NCBI GenBank assembly: GCA_902764915.1
Contig: CACWXY010000016.1
Location: forward strand, 1 to 62,094
Length of the DNA: 62,094 bases
Direction: 5' to 3'
Source of the DNA: an uncultured Eubacteriales bacterium
Lineage (GTDB): Bacteria; Bacillota; Clostridia; Christensenellales; Aristaeellaceae
The translations under genes and the position numbers were made by a program. Below the pieces are notes generated by a model. It ran no database searches, was not told where the DNA came from, and worked only from the letters and a program-made list of their open reading frames with translations. This document shows positions 32,878 through 41,017 of the stretch, one piece after another; position 1 is the first letter of the stretch; each line of letters opens with the position of its first letter.

Positions 32878-33834
32878 ATGGCAAAGAAACAATCGTATGA
32901 TCTGGCCGCTTCCTCGCGCAGAAGCTGGAAGACGGAGCTCAGGCGGGACTGGGTGGTTTACCTGCTGTTCCTGCCCATCATTGTGTATGAAGTGGTGCTG
33001 CATTATCTGCCCATGTTCGGCATCGTAATGGCGTTTCAGGATTACAACGTGGTCGACGGCTATTTTCATTCTCCCTGGGTGGGTATGAAGCACTTTATCG
33101 ACCTGTTCTCCGGCGAAGATTTTCTCCAGGCTATCCGCAACACGGTCGTGATCGGCATGCTTCGCGCCACCATCGGCTTTGTTGCTCCCATTATCTTCGC
33201 CCTGATGCTGAGCCTGATCAATTCCAAGAAATTCAAGCGGGTAGCCCAGACCATGAGCTACATGCCTAACTTTGTGGCCGCGGTTATCGTCTGCTCCCTG
33301 TTCACCCAGTTCCTGGCCAAGGACGGCCCTTTGACCCTGTTCCTGACCAACGTGTTCGGGGCGGAAAACCAGAACTGGTTCGCCAACGATAAGGCGCCCG
33401 TTTTCTGGATCATTTACCTGCTGATGGGCATCTGGCAGGGCATCGGCTGGGGCTCCATCATGTACGTGGCAGCCATTTCCCAGGTCAGCGGCGATCTGCA
33501 TGAAGCGGCGGCCCTGGACGGGGCCACCCGGCTGCAGCGGCTGTTCAAAATTACCCTGCCTTCCATCCTGCCCATGATCCTGATGATGTTCGTGATCAAC
33601 GTGGGCACCGCGCTGGCGGCGGGTTATGACAACATCCTGCTTTTGTATATGCCCAGCACCTACAACGTGGCCGACACCGTGTACACCTACACCTACCGCC
33701 AGGCCTTCGGCGCCGGCAATAGCAACTATTCCCTGTCCGCGGCTTCGGGCCTGTTCCAGTCTGTCGTTTCCACAATCCTGCTGGTGGGCTCCAACGCCCT
33801 GTCCCGGAAAACCGCCGGCAGCAGCCTGTTCTGA
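32878..33834 (+). CDS. ABC sugar permease, LplB/YteP-like
   Basis: 318 residues, six membrane helices, with the EAA loop (HEAAALDGATRLQRLFKITLP) that contacts the ATPase. AGGAGGTG precedes the start. 19 bp after the binding-protein gene. The ATPase is not encoded here, as is common for this subfamily, which uses a shared MsmX-type subunit. Confidence 0.93.
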   Translation: MAKKQSYDLAASSRRSWKTELRRDWVVYLLFLPIIVYEVVLHYLPMFGIVMAFQDYNVVDGYFHSPWVGMKHFIDLFSGEDFLQAIRNTVVIGMLRATIGFVAPIIFALMLSLINSKKFKRVAQTMSYMPNFVAAVIVCSLFTQFLAKDGPLTLFLTNVFGAENQNWFANDKAPVFWIIYLLMGIWQGIGWGSIMYVAAISQVSGDLHEAAALDGATRLQRLFKITLPSILPMILMMFVINVGTALAAGYDNILLLYMPSTYNVADTVYTYTYRQAFGAGNSNYSLSAASGLFQSVVSTILLVGSNALSRKTAGSSLF

Positions 33835-33848
33835 GAGGAGGGAGCATC

Positions 33849-34760
33849 ATGGCAAGAAAGCAAAGAAAAAAGGAAGAATGGGAAAACAACATGGTGGAAA
33901 CCAAATCCGTGCCCGACAGGATCGTGGACGTGATTGTGTACTTCTGCGTGGCGCTGGTAGCGTTTTGCAGCGTGATCCCCATGTGGCATGTGCTCATGTC
34001 CTCCTTCTCGGACGGTAAATCCCTGCTGGCCCATGTGGGATTGGTTTTGTGGCCCGTGGGCGGCTTCACCCTGGACGGCTATCAGTTGATCTTCCAGAAC
34101 GCCAGCATCGTGGGCGGCTATATCAACACCATCATTTACACAGTTTCCTTCACCGTGATCGGCTTCCTGCTCGCTGCTGTGACGGGCTATGCCCTGAGCC
34201 GGGACACGAAGCTGAAAAAGCCCGTCACCATGGCGCTGATGATTACCATGCTCTTTGGCGGCGGCATGGTGCCCACCTACATGGTCATCCGGGCCCTGGG
34301 CTGGGTCGGCACCCCCTGGGCGCTGGTGATCCCCGGCTGCACCAACAGCATGTACTGCATCATGATGATGAACGCCTTCAACTCCATCCCCAAGGAAATG
34401 TATGAGGCCAGCCACATCGACGGCGCGGGGCACCTTTCCACCCTGTTTGAAATCACCCTGCCCCAGGCCATGAACATGGGCAGCGTCATTATCCTGAACC
34501 TGGTCATCGGCCAATGGAACTCCTGGCTGCCCGCTTCCATCTACGTGCCTAACAAAAAGGCCCTGTGGCCCCTGCAGCTGGTCATCCGGCAGATCACCTC
34601 CGAAAACGCCGACTTCCTGAATTCTTCCAACCCCAACTACAGCCGCTACCTGATCCAGTTTGCGGTGATCATCGCGGCCATCGCTCCCATCATCATCGCT
34701 TTCCCCTTCTTCCAGGACAAGATGGAGAAAGGCGTCATCCAGGGCGGCGTGAAAGGTTAA
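33849..34760 (+). CDS. ABC sugar permease, LplC/YtcP-like
   Basis: 303 residues, six membrane helices, EAA loop YEASHIDGAGHLSTLFEITLP. GAGGAGGGAG lies upstream and the gap to the partner is 14 bp. Forms the importer with the two preceding genes. A strong terminator follows. Confidence 0.93.
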   Translation: MARKQRKKEEWENNMVETKSVPDRIVDVIVYFCVALVAFCSVIPMWHVLMSSFSDGKSLLAHVGLVLWPVGGFTLDGYQLIFQNASIVGGYINTIIYTVSFTVIGFLLAAVTGYALSRDTKLKKPVTMALMITMLFGGGMVPTYMVIRALGWVGTPWALVIPGCTNSMYCIMMMNAFNSIPKEMYEASHIDGAGHLSTLFEITLPQAMNMGSVIILNLVIGQWNSWLPASIYVPNKKALWPLQLVIRQITSENADFLNSSNPNYSRYLIQFAVIIAAIAPIIIAFPFFQDKMEKGVIQGGVKG

Positions 34761-34771
34761 TCCACCCTTAA

Positions 34772-34809
34772 GCAAAAAAACAGTCTGCTCGTGCGGACTG
34801 TTTTTTTGC
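34772..34809 (+). terminator. Rho-independent terminator of the importer operon
   Basis: GCAAAAAAACAGTC pairs with GACTGTTTTTTTGC around a ~10-nt loop, with a T7 tract on the plus strand. Confidence 0.85.
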
Positions 34810-34811
34810 GC

Positions 34812-34840
34812 TTTTCATGAACGATCTTTTCGTGTATGAT
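34812..34840 (+). promoter_or_regulatory. Putative promoter of the kinase-regulator operon
   Basis: TTTTCA (34812-34817), 17 bases, TATGAT (34835-34840), immediately after the terminator. If used, transcription begins near 34847 and excludes the ATG at 34836 as a start. Confidence 0.4.
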
Positions 34841-34892
34841 GATGTCTGACAGATTCCGCCATCAATCCGCATATTTCCGGGAGGACGCTTCA

Positions 34893-36335
34893 TTGGATAA
34901 GCATTCGGCTCTTTACAGGTGGTTTTGGTTCCGGCCCCTGTTTCGCAATCTTCGGCTAAGGCTCATGACCATGATTCTGGCCCTGGTGCTGCCCGTCAGC
35001 CTGGTTTGCCTGGCACTGTCTGCTGTTTCTATTTATCAGAGCAGGAAAACCACCTACGAAATGAATCAAAACGCCTTCAGCTTTTATATGGAACATCTGG
35101 CGCTGCGCCATGAATTGGGAGATATTGACGCAGTGCAGGATTTTCCCGCCGCGCTGGCGCCACATCTGATGCTGCTGTACTGGAACGCAGGTATAAACGA
35201 TTCCCGCATTTATAACGACGGAGCTGTATACGCCGCCAGGGATGAAGGGCAGGTTTTCAAAATTCTTCCGGATGGTTCCTGGGAGGAAACGCAGTTTTCT
35301 TTTGAACAATTGAAGCAGGCAAAGCACTTCTTTCTCTGGGAAAAGGAGGGTCAGCCCTTCCGGGTGCTGGTTGTTTTCCCCTATGATTTCTCCATACGCA
35401 ATTTGCCCGTCTGGCTCTGGATTTCCCTCTTCATCTCGGTGATCACCATCATCAATTGCCCGGTTCTCTTTTCACGGCTCAAAAAGGATATTCTGGACCC
35501 TTTGGATACCATGAATCAAGCCCTGTCCGCCTTTCAGGCGGATCTGTCCTATCGTATTCCACAGCAAACCCTGGTCGTCAGCGATGATTTTCTTCGTTTG
35601 TTCGATCATTTTAACATCATGGCAGCCCAGGTGGAGCAAAGCCACGAAAAAGACGTGAAGCTGCTGGAAACGGAAATGGACAACCTGCGGCTGCAGGTGA
35701 ACCCCCACATGCTGCTCAATTCCTACAACATGATTTATGCGCTGGCGGAATCAAAGAATTACGCTACCATCCAGGATTACACCCTGTGCCTGGCGGATTA
35801 TTTCCGCTACGTGCTGCGCAAGGGGCAGCAAATGGTGACGGTCAGACAGGAACTGGAATTTGTGGAAAACTTCATCCGCATCCAGCGTATCCGCTTTCCA
35901 AACCGTTTCTCCTATGTATATCAGGCGGAGGAGGACTGCATGACCGCCCTCATTCCGCCGCTGCTGATCGAGAACTTTGTGGAGAACGCCATCAAGTACG
36001 CCCTCAATCCCAAAGAACCTATTGAGATCGTGGTGTCTGTGCACCGGGAGGAAAACGAGGCCGGAAAGGAGCTCCTGCATATCGCCATTATGGATACGGG
36101 CAGCGGCATCCGCCCGGAAGTATTGGAAAAGCTGCAGAAGAAGGAGCCATACATCGACGAGGCGGGGCAAAAACATATCGGCATTTACAATTGCCTGCGC
36201 CGGGTGGAGCTGTTTTACGGCGATGAGGGAGACATTCATTTTTCCAGCACGGTGGGCGGCGGCACCCAGGTGTATCTGATCATTCCTTTTTCGCTTTCCG
36301 CTGAACGCGATGCAGGAAAGGAGGCACGCGCGTGA
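34893..36335 (+). CDS. YesM-like sensor histidine kinase
   Basis: 480 residues from TTG 34893, which has GGGAGG 8 bases upstream. The frame extends to ATG 34836, but that has no RBS and lies in a likely -10 box. Two membrane helices enclose a ~130-residue sensor, followed by a HAMP-like region, a His_kinase domain with H272 in LQVNPHMLLNSYN, and a GHKL ATPase (ENFVENAIKYA; DTGSGI). Such kinases sense extracellular carbohydrate or its importer and phosphorylate a YesN-type regulator, encoded by the next, overlapping gene. Confidence 0.9.
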   Translation: MDKHSALYRWFWFRPLFRNLRLRLMTMILALVLPVSLVCLALSAVSIYQSRKTTYEMNQNAFSFYMEHLALRHELGDIDAVQDFPAALAPHLMLLYWNAGINDSRIYNDGAVYAARDEGQVFKILPDGSWEETQFSFEQLKQAKHFFLWEKEGQPFRVLVVFPYDFSIRNLPVWLWISLFISVITIINCPVLFSRLKKDILDPLDTMNQALSAFQADLSYRIPQQTLVVSDDFLRLFDHFNIMAAQVEQSHEKDVKLLETEMDNLRLQVNPHMLLNSYNMIYALAESKNYATIQDYTLCLADYFRYVLRKGQQMVTVRQELEFVENFIRIQRIRFPNRFSYVYQAEEDCMTALIPPLLIENFVENAIKYALNPKEPIEIVVSVHREENEAGKELLHIAIMDTGSGIRPEVLEKLQKKEPYIDEAGQKHIGIYNCLRRVELFYGDEGDIHFSSTVGGGTQVYLIIPFSLSAERDAGKEARA

Positions 36336-37102
36336 AAATTCTGATTGTGGACGACGAGGAACTGGCTGTTCAGGGGATCCTGGACGGGGTCAATTGGGAG
36401 CAGCTGCGCTTTGACAAGGTCCTCACAGCCCGGAGCTATGAGGACGCGGTGAGCATATTCGGCAATACCTATATTGACATTCTGGTCAGCGATATTGAAA
36501 TGCCGGGGGAAAGCGGCCTTAAGCTGATCGAATACGTGAATGCTCACAGCCCGAACACCGAATGCATCATCCTGAGCTGTCACGATGAATTCGATTATGC
36601 CCAGGCCGCTGTGCGGCTCAACTGCATGGAGTATGTGCTTAAGCCCATCCGGTATCAGAAGCTGACGGAAATCCTGATGCGGGCCAGGGAACGGTCGGCC
36701 CAACGGCGCAGGACGGAGCAGATTCAGCAGTACGGCCAGCAATACATCGATTCTCTGGCGCAGGAATCCCGCAGCGATTCGTCCAACGCCCTGGATACCG
36801 CCGCGCAGTATATTGACAGCCATCTGACAGATGATCTTTCCGTGCGGGAGCTGGCGGCCATATGCTATATCAGCGCCGATCATTTGACCAGGCTGTTTAA
36901 AAAGAAGTTTGGCGTGTCGGTTTCCGAATACATCCAGGAACGGCGTATCCGCCTGGCCGGAGAGCTGATGCGGCATCAGGATATGACGATTTCCATGGTA
37001 GCCAACAAAGTAGGTTTCGGCAATTATTCCTATTTTACGGAACAGTTCAAAAAGTATTTCGGCGTCACACCCAGGGAATATCAAAAAAAGGCGCAGGAAT
37101 AA
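36332..37102 (+). CDS. YesN-like response regulator, AraC-type
   Basis: 256 residues; GTG 36332 overlaps the kinase stop (GTGA) and has AAAGGAGG upstream. Receiver domain with D54 (VSDIEMPG) and K104 (LKPI), a short linker, then a double helix-turn-helix AraC domain (~155-254). Compact for the family (often 350-540 residues). It is the natural candidate to bind the TGTCGGATTT repeats at 25640, 30948 and 37107, the last of which starts just 4 bases after its own stop codon. Confidence 0.92.
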   Translation: MKILIVDDEELAVQGILDGVNWEQLRFDKVLTARSYEDAVSIFGNTYIDILVSDIEMPGESGLKLIEYVNAHSPNTECIILSCHDEFDYAQAAVRLNCMEYVLKPIRYQKLTEILMRARERSAQRRRTEQIQQYGQQYIDSLAQESRSDSSNALDTAAQYIDSHLTDDLSVRELAAICYISADHLTRLFKKKFGVSVSEYIQERRIRLAGELMRHQDMTISMVANKVGFGNYSYFTEQFKKYFGVTPREYQKKAQE

Positions 37103-37106
37103 AACA

Positions 37107-37171
37107 TGTCGGATTTACGGGATTTTATGTCGGATTTCGTACATATTTTTTTGCGGCCGATGTGGCATAAT
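37107..37171 (+). promoter_or_regulatory. TGTCGGATTT direct-repeat promoter (site 3)
   Basis: TGTCGGATTT at 37107-37116 and 37128-37137, 21 bp apart, with CATAAT (37166-37171) starting 29 bases beyond the second repeat. It precedes the 19-kb degradation operon. Confidence 0.8.
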
Positions 37172-37229
37172 GGCATCAGTAAGGGGAAGGCATCCCGCTT
37201 TCCCCGAATACGATGAGGAGGATCATGTT

Positions 37230-38294
37230 ATGTTGAAGAAAATCGTCGCTCTGGTGCTCAGCCTCGCGCTGTGCCTGTCTCTGGTATCCTTCGCCGTGGC
37301 CGAGGACGTGCCGAACCTGGCGAACACTTATTATTCCTACGGCTATGACGTTAGCGGCATGTTCATGAATTACTATTTCCATTTCTATGATGAAATCCCC
37401 GGACTGGGCAAGGTGTTCCACGCGGGCATGTGCATGGATCAGATCTGCTTCGACGGCACCTACGAAGTGATCGCCGAGGAGCGGGCTTATAACGTGGCCA
37501 TGGATCGCCCTGCCAGCGAAGCGGGCACCCTGACCGAAGGCACCGCCCCCTTCACAATCGTCTTCTATGATTTCGACGGCAATGAATTGGATCGCTGCGC
37601 CATGGACGCTGAGCACATCTACAACGACATGGCTGCCATCACCGGCATCGGCGGCCAAAACTGCGCAATGAACCTGGATACCGATCCCGAAAACAGCAAG
37701 TTTGCCGCCCAGTACGCCGGCGAACCCGCCGTGGCCTTCCTGTCCCTGGTGGACCCTGAGGACGACACCGCCACCCTGGAGCTGAAGGTCAACGGAAAGT
37801 ATGACGACCTGGTGGTGCTGTTTGTGGAAGGCACCTATGCCATGAATGAGGATCAGACTGTCATCACCCTGACCCCCGACTCCGAGGACGATCCCGGCGC
37901 CACCGTGACCAAGAACGAGGACGGCACCTACACCTACGTGTCTACCGAAGGCGACGAAGTGACCCTGGCGGAAGTGAAGCCCGTCGAAGTGGCCTACGCC
38001 CTGAAGGGCGAGATCCCCGTGCCCGGCATGGAAGGAACCAACGCCGACTTCATCTGCAACCTGCTGAGCGACAACACCGTGCAGCTGTACGCCGACTTCA
38101 TGGGCAACCAGATGGATGTGGACAAGGGCACCTATGAAATCGATATGACCACCTATTCCTTCATCCTGCACTTTGAAAACGCCGGCGATCTGACCACCGA
38201 AGGCTACGCTGCCGATATGGTGCTCAACTACAAGGTGGACGATGTGCAGCCCTTCGGTGCCATCGAACAGACCCTGAAGTTCGTGACGGAGTAA
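37230..38294 (+). CDS. Secreted acidic protein of unknown function
   Basis: 354 residues; GAGGAG (37215-37220) selects ATG 37230. A clear signal peptide (LKKIVALVLSLALCLSLVSFAVA, cut before ED) without a lipobox. The mature protein is acidic and beta-rich, with repeated lipocalin-like GTY motifs (GTYEV, GTYAM, GTYTY, GTYEI), possibly two related halves. It is the only clearly secreted protein of the degradation operon and its first gene. It may bind substrate at the surface. No family is recognised. Confidence 0.8.
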   Translation: MLKKIVALVLSLALCLSLVSFAVAEDVPNLANTYYSYGYDVSGMFMNYYFHFYDEIPGLGKVFHAGMCMDQICFDGTYEVIAEERAYNVAMDRPASEAGTLTEGTAPFTIVFYDFDGNELDRCAMDAEHIYNDMAAITGIGGQNCAMNLDTDPENSKFAAQYAGEPAVAFLSLVDPEDDTATLELKVNGKYDDLVVLFVEGTYAMNEDQTVITLTPDSEDDPGATVTKNEDGTYTYVSTEGDEVTLAEVKPVEVAYALKGEIPVPGMEGTNADFICNLLSDNTVQLYADFMGNQMDVDKGTYEIDMTTYSFILHFENAGDLTTEGYAADMVLNYKVDDVQPFGAIEQTLKFVTE

Positions 38295-38336
38295 TCATTT
38301 ACAAATCATCAGAGGCTGCCTCTGATCAACTCAGTG

Positions 38337-38366
38337 CCGCCGCCCGTATTGGACGGCGGCCTTTTC
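38337..38366 (+). terminator. Attenuator-like terminator inside the operon
   Basis: GCCGCCG (38337-38343) pairs with CGGCGGC (38355-38361), then CTTTTC. A second palindrome, ATCAGAGGC-T-GCCTCTGAT, precedes it at 38309-38327. Partial termination would favour the secreted protein over the enzymes. Confidence 0.55.
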
Positions 38367-38385
38367 AAAAAAGGAGATTCTTTCC

Positions 38386-39450
38386 ATGCAGCGTGCGTTT
38401 TATCCCGGTCAGGAATGGCTGGATACCAATGGCAAGCCCATCCAGGCCCACGGCGGCAGTATTCTGGTCTCGGATGGCTGCTATTATTGGTATGGCGAGA
38501 ACAAAGAAAAAACGGATGGGAAAAACGGCATCTGGCACTGGGGCGTGCGCTGCTACTGTTCCAACGACTTGTATAATTGGGAAGACTGCGGGCTGATCAT
38601 CCCGCCGGATGAAACAGACGAGCAATCCCCCCTGCACCCCGCCAGCATGATGGACCGGCCTCATATCCTGTACAACCAGCGGACAAAGCAATACGTCTGC
38701 TGGCTGAAAATCATGGAGAAAAACGGGGAACAGACCGAAACGGTGCTGACCGCAGAACGGATCACGGGGCCGTATACGATTGTCCGCAAGGGGCTGCGCC
38801 CGCTGGGCATGAGCGCCGGGGATTTCGACCTGGCCGCCGCGCCGGATGGGAAAGGCTACTATTTCTTTGAGCGGGTGCACAGTGAAACCATCATCGCCGA
38901 TCTGACGGAGGATTATACCAATGTGACCGGCTATTACTCAACGCACTTCCCCCAGGCTCAGCCGCCCTTTGTGCGGGAAGCCACGGCACATTTCATCCTC
39001 CGCGGCAAGCACTATCTGGTTACCTCCGGTACCACAGGCTATCTGCCCAATCCTTCCCAAATCGCCGTAGCGGATACCTGGCACGGGCCGTATAGGGTGC
39101 TGGGCAATCCGCATCCGGGGGACGCGAGCGAGACATCCTTTCACTCTCAGATCACCTCGGTATTCAGGGTGCCGGGGAAGCGGGACCTGTATATTGCCCT
39201 GGCGGATCGCTGGGCCCCGGAGCATATGCATCTGCGCTATCAGGATTACGGCGAGTGGTTCCGCCTTCGGTTCGCGGCGGAGAGAACGCCTGATGAGGAA
39301 GCCCGGATGGCGGAACTGCAAAAGCTACTGCCCCCGGACAGCGCAATCGATACATCCAGGGCGCGGTATGTGTGGCTGCCCTTCCGCTTTGAAGGTGAGA
39401 TGGGCATCCTGGACTGGCGGGATCAGTGGAGCCTGGATGAATTTGCGTAA
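38386..39450 (+). CDS. GH43-like beta-propeller glycosidase
   Basis: 354 residues; AAGGAG precedes ATG 38386. The N-terminal AHGGSILVSDGCYYWYGENK and later MDRPHILYN and FERVHS segments match GH43-related five-bladed propellers, with Asp/Glu at the expected places. Relatives act on arabinan, xylan or galactan side chains; the exact specificity cannot be read. No signal peptide. Confidence 0.78.
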   Translation: MQRAFYPGQEWLDTNGKPIQAHGGSILVSDGCYYWYGENKEKTDGKNGIWHWGVRCYCSNDLYNWEDCGLIIPPDETDEQSPLHPASMMDRPHILYNQRTKQYVCWLKIMEKNGEQTETVLTAERITGPYTIVRKGLRPLGMSAGDFDLAAAPDGKGYYFFERVHSETIIADLTEDYTNVTGYYSTHFPQAQPPFVREATAHFILRGKHYLVTSGTTGYLPNPSQIAVADTWHGPYRVLGNPHPGDASETSFHSQITSVFRVPGKRDLYIALADRWAPEHMHLRYQDYGEWFRLRFAAERTPDEEARMAELQKLLPPDSAIDTSRARYVWLPFRFEGEMGILDWRDQWSLDEFA

Positions 39451-39461
39451 GGAGCGCGGAC

Positions 39462-41000
39462 ATGATGAAACAGCACGAAGTATTTGAACTTGTTTTTTCC
39501 GGTGAAACGCTGACGGACCGCTGGGCGCAGATCGACCTGACGGCGGAATTTACCTGCGGCGATACCGTTAAAACCGTCAAGGGGTTTTATGACGGTGAGG
39601 GACGGTATATCGTCCGCTTCCTGCCGGAGACTGCCGGGGAATGGCATTGGAAGGTCACAGGCGCGGTGAATACCGAGGGAACAGAAATCTGCGAAGCGGC
39701 GAACGGCGCGCACGGACTGGTAAAAGCCGTCGATACCCATTTTGAATATGAAGACGGCACGCTGTTCATCCCCTTCGGCACCACGGTGTACGCCCTGGCC
39801 CATCAGGACGACGCGCTGGTGGAGCAGACTTTGGCCAGCCTGAAAGCCGCCCCCTTCAGCAAGGTGCGCATGTGTGTGTTCCCCAAGCATTATGATTACA
39901 ACCACAATGAACCACCTTATTATGCCTTTGAAAAAAAGGCCGATGGCTCCTGGGATGTGAACCGCCCCTGCATCGCCTTCTGGCATCGATTTGAAACGAT
40001 ATTGAAACGAATTGCGGAAATGGACGTCCAGATCGATCTGATCCTGTTCCATCCCTACGATCGCTGGGGCTTTTCCGAGCTGCCGCAGCAGGACAACCTG
40101 ATCTATCTGGATTACCTGCTGCGCCGTCTGGCCGCATGGCCGAATATTTGGTGGAGCCTGGCCAATGAGTATGATCTCAATATGAAAAAGTCCCTGCACG
40201 ATTGGGAGGCGATCGAGGAATATGTCGTCCAAAACGATCCCTTCCGTCACCTCTTGTCCAACCATAACTGCATGTGCTTCTGGGATAACACCCGGAAAAA
40301 CATCACCCACGCCAGCCTGCAAACCAAGGGTCTGTCCGAAATCCCGCGCTGGATCCGGGAATACAAAAAGCCTGTGGTGATCGACGAATGCTGCTATGAG
40401 GGCAATCTGCCTCACTTCTGGGGCAGCATATCCGGGCAGGAAATGGTACGCCGTTTCTGGCGCTGCTATGCCTCCGGCGCGTACTGCACCCACGGGGAAA
40501 CCTTCTTATCGGATGATGAAATCCTCTGGTGGGCCCGGGGCGGCGTTCTCAAAGGCGAAAGCCCCAAACGCATTGCCTTCCTGCGGAAGATCATGGAAGG
40601 CCTGCCGGGGCCGCTGACCCCCAAGGAGGGCGGCTTCCTGGACCTGGCCCGGTCGGATGAGCCGGTGGATATGGAGTTGATCCCCCAGGAGATGCGCGGC
40701 TTTTTCAAAGCCTTTTCAGACAGCATCCACCGCATGTCCGAACAGGACCGCACGGCTCACCTGGGCGGAGAGCACGCCTGGGAAAGCCATTGCGGCGAAG
40801 AAGCATACCTGACTTATTTCGACCTTCAATGCTACGGCGAACAGACGGTGAATCTGCCTGAGGACAAGGTATACAAGGCTGAGCTGATCGACGTGTGGAA
40901 CATGACCCAGGAAGTGATCGCAGAATCCATTAGTGGCGAAACCAAGCTGATACTGCCTGGACGGGACAATCTGGCGCTGCTCATTACCCGGATTCAATAA
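39462..41000 (+). CDS. DUF5060/DUF4038/DUF5605-type glycoside hydrolase
   Basis: 512 residues. N-terminal beta-sandwich (~1-90), a TIM-barrel DUF4038-like core with WWSLANEYD and VVIDECCYEG as likely acid/base and nucleophile segments, and a C-terminal beta domain. DUF4038 barrels are related to GH140 apiosidases of rhamnogalacturonan II degradation. Cytoplasmic here. Specificity is unknown. Confidence 0.75.
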   Translation: MMKQHEVFELVFSGETLTDRWAQIDLTAEFTCGDTVKTVKGFYDGEGRYIVRFLPETAGEWHWKVTGAVNTEGTEICEAANGAHGLVKAVDTHFEYEDGTLFIPFGTTVYALAHQDDALVEQTLASLKAAPFSKVRMCVFPKHYDYNHNEPPYYAFEKKADGSWDVNRPCIAFWHRFETILKRIAEMDVQIDLILFHPYDRWGFSELPQQDNLIYLDYLLRRLAAWPNIWWSLANEYDLNMKKSLHDWEAIEEYVVQNDPFRHLLSNHNCMCFWDNTRKNITHASLQTKGLSEIPRWIREYKKPVVIDECCYEGNLPHFWGSISGQEMVRRFWRCYASGAYCTHGETFLSDDEILWWARGGVLKGESPKRIAFLRKIMEGLPGPLTPKEGGFLDLARSDEPVDMELIPQEMRGFFKAFSDSIHRMSEQDRTAHLGGEHAWESHCGEEAYLTYFDLQCYGEQTVNLPEDKVYKAELIDVWNMTQEVIAESISGETKLILPGRDNLALLITRIQ

Positions 41001-41017
41001 CCAAAGGAGAATCGACC

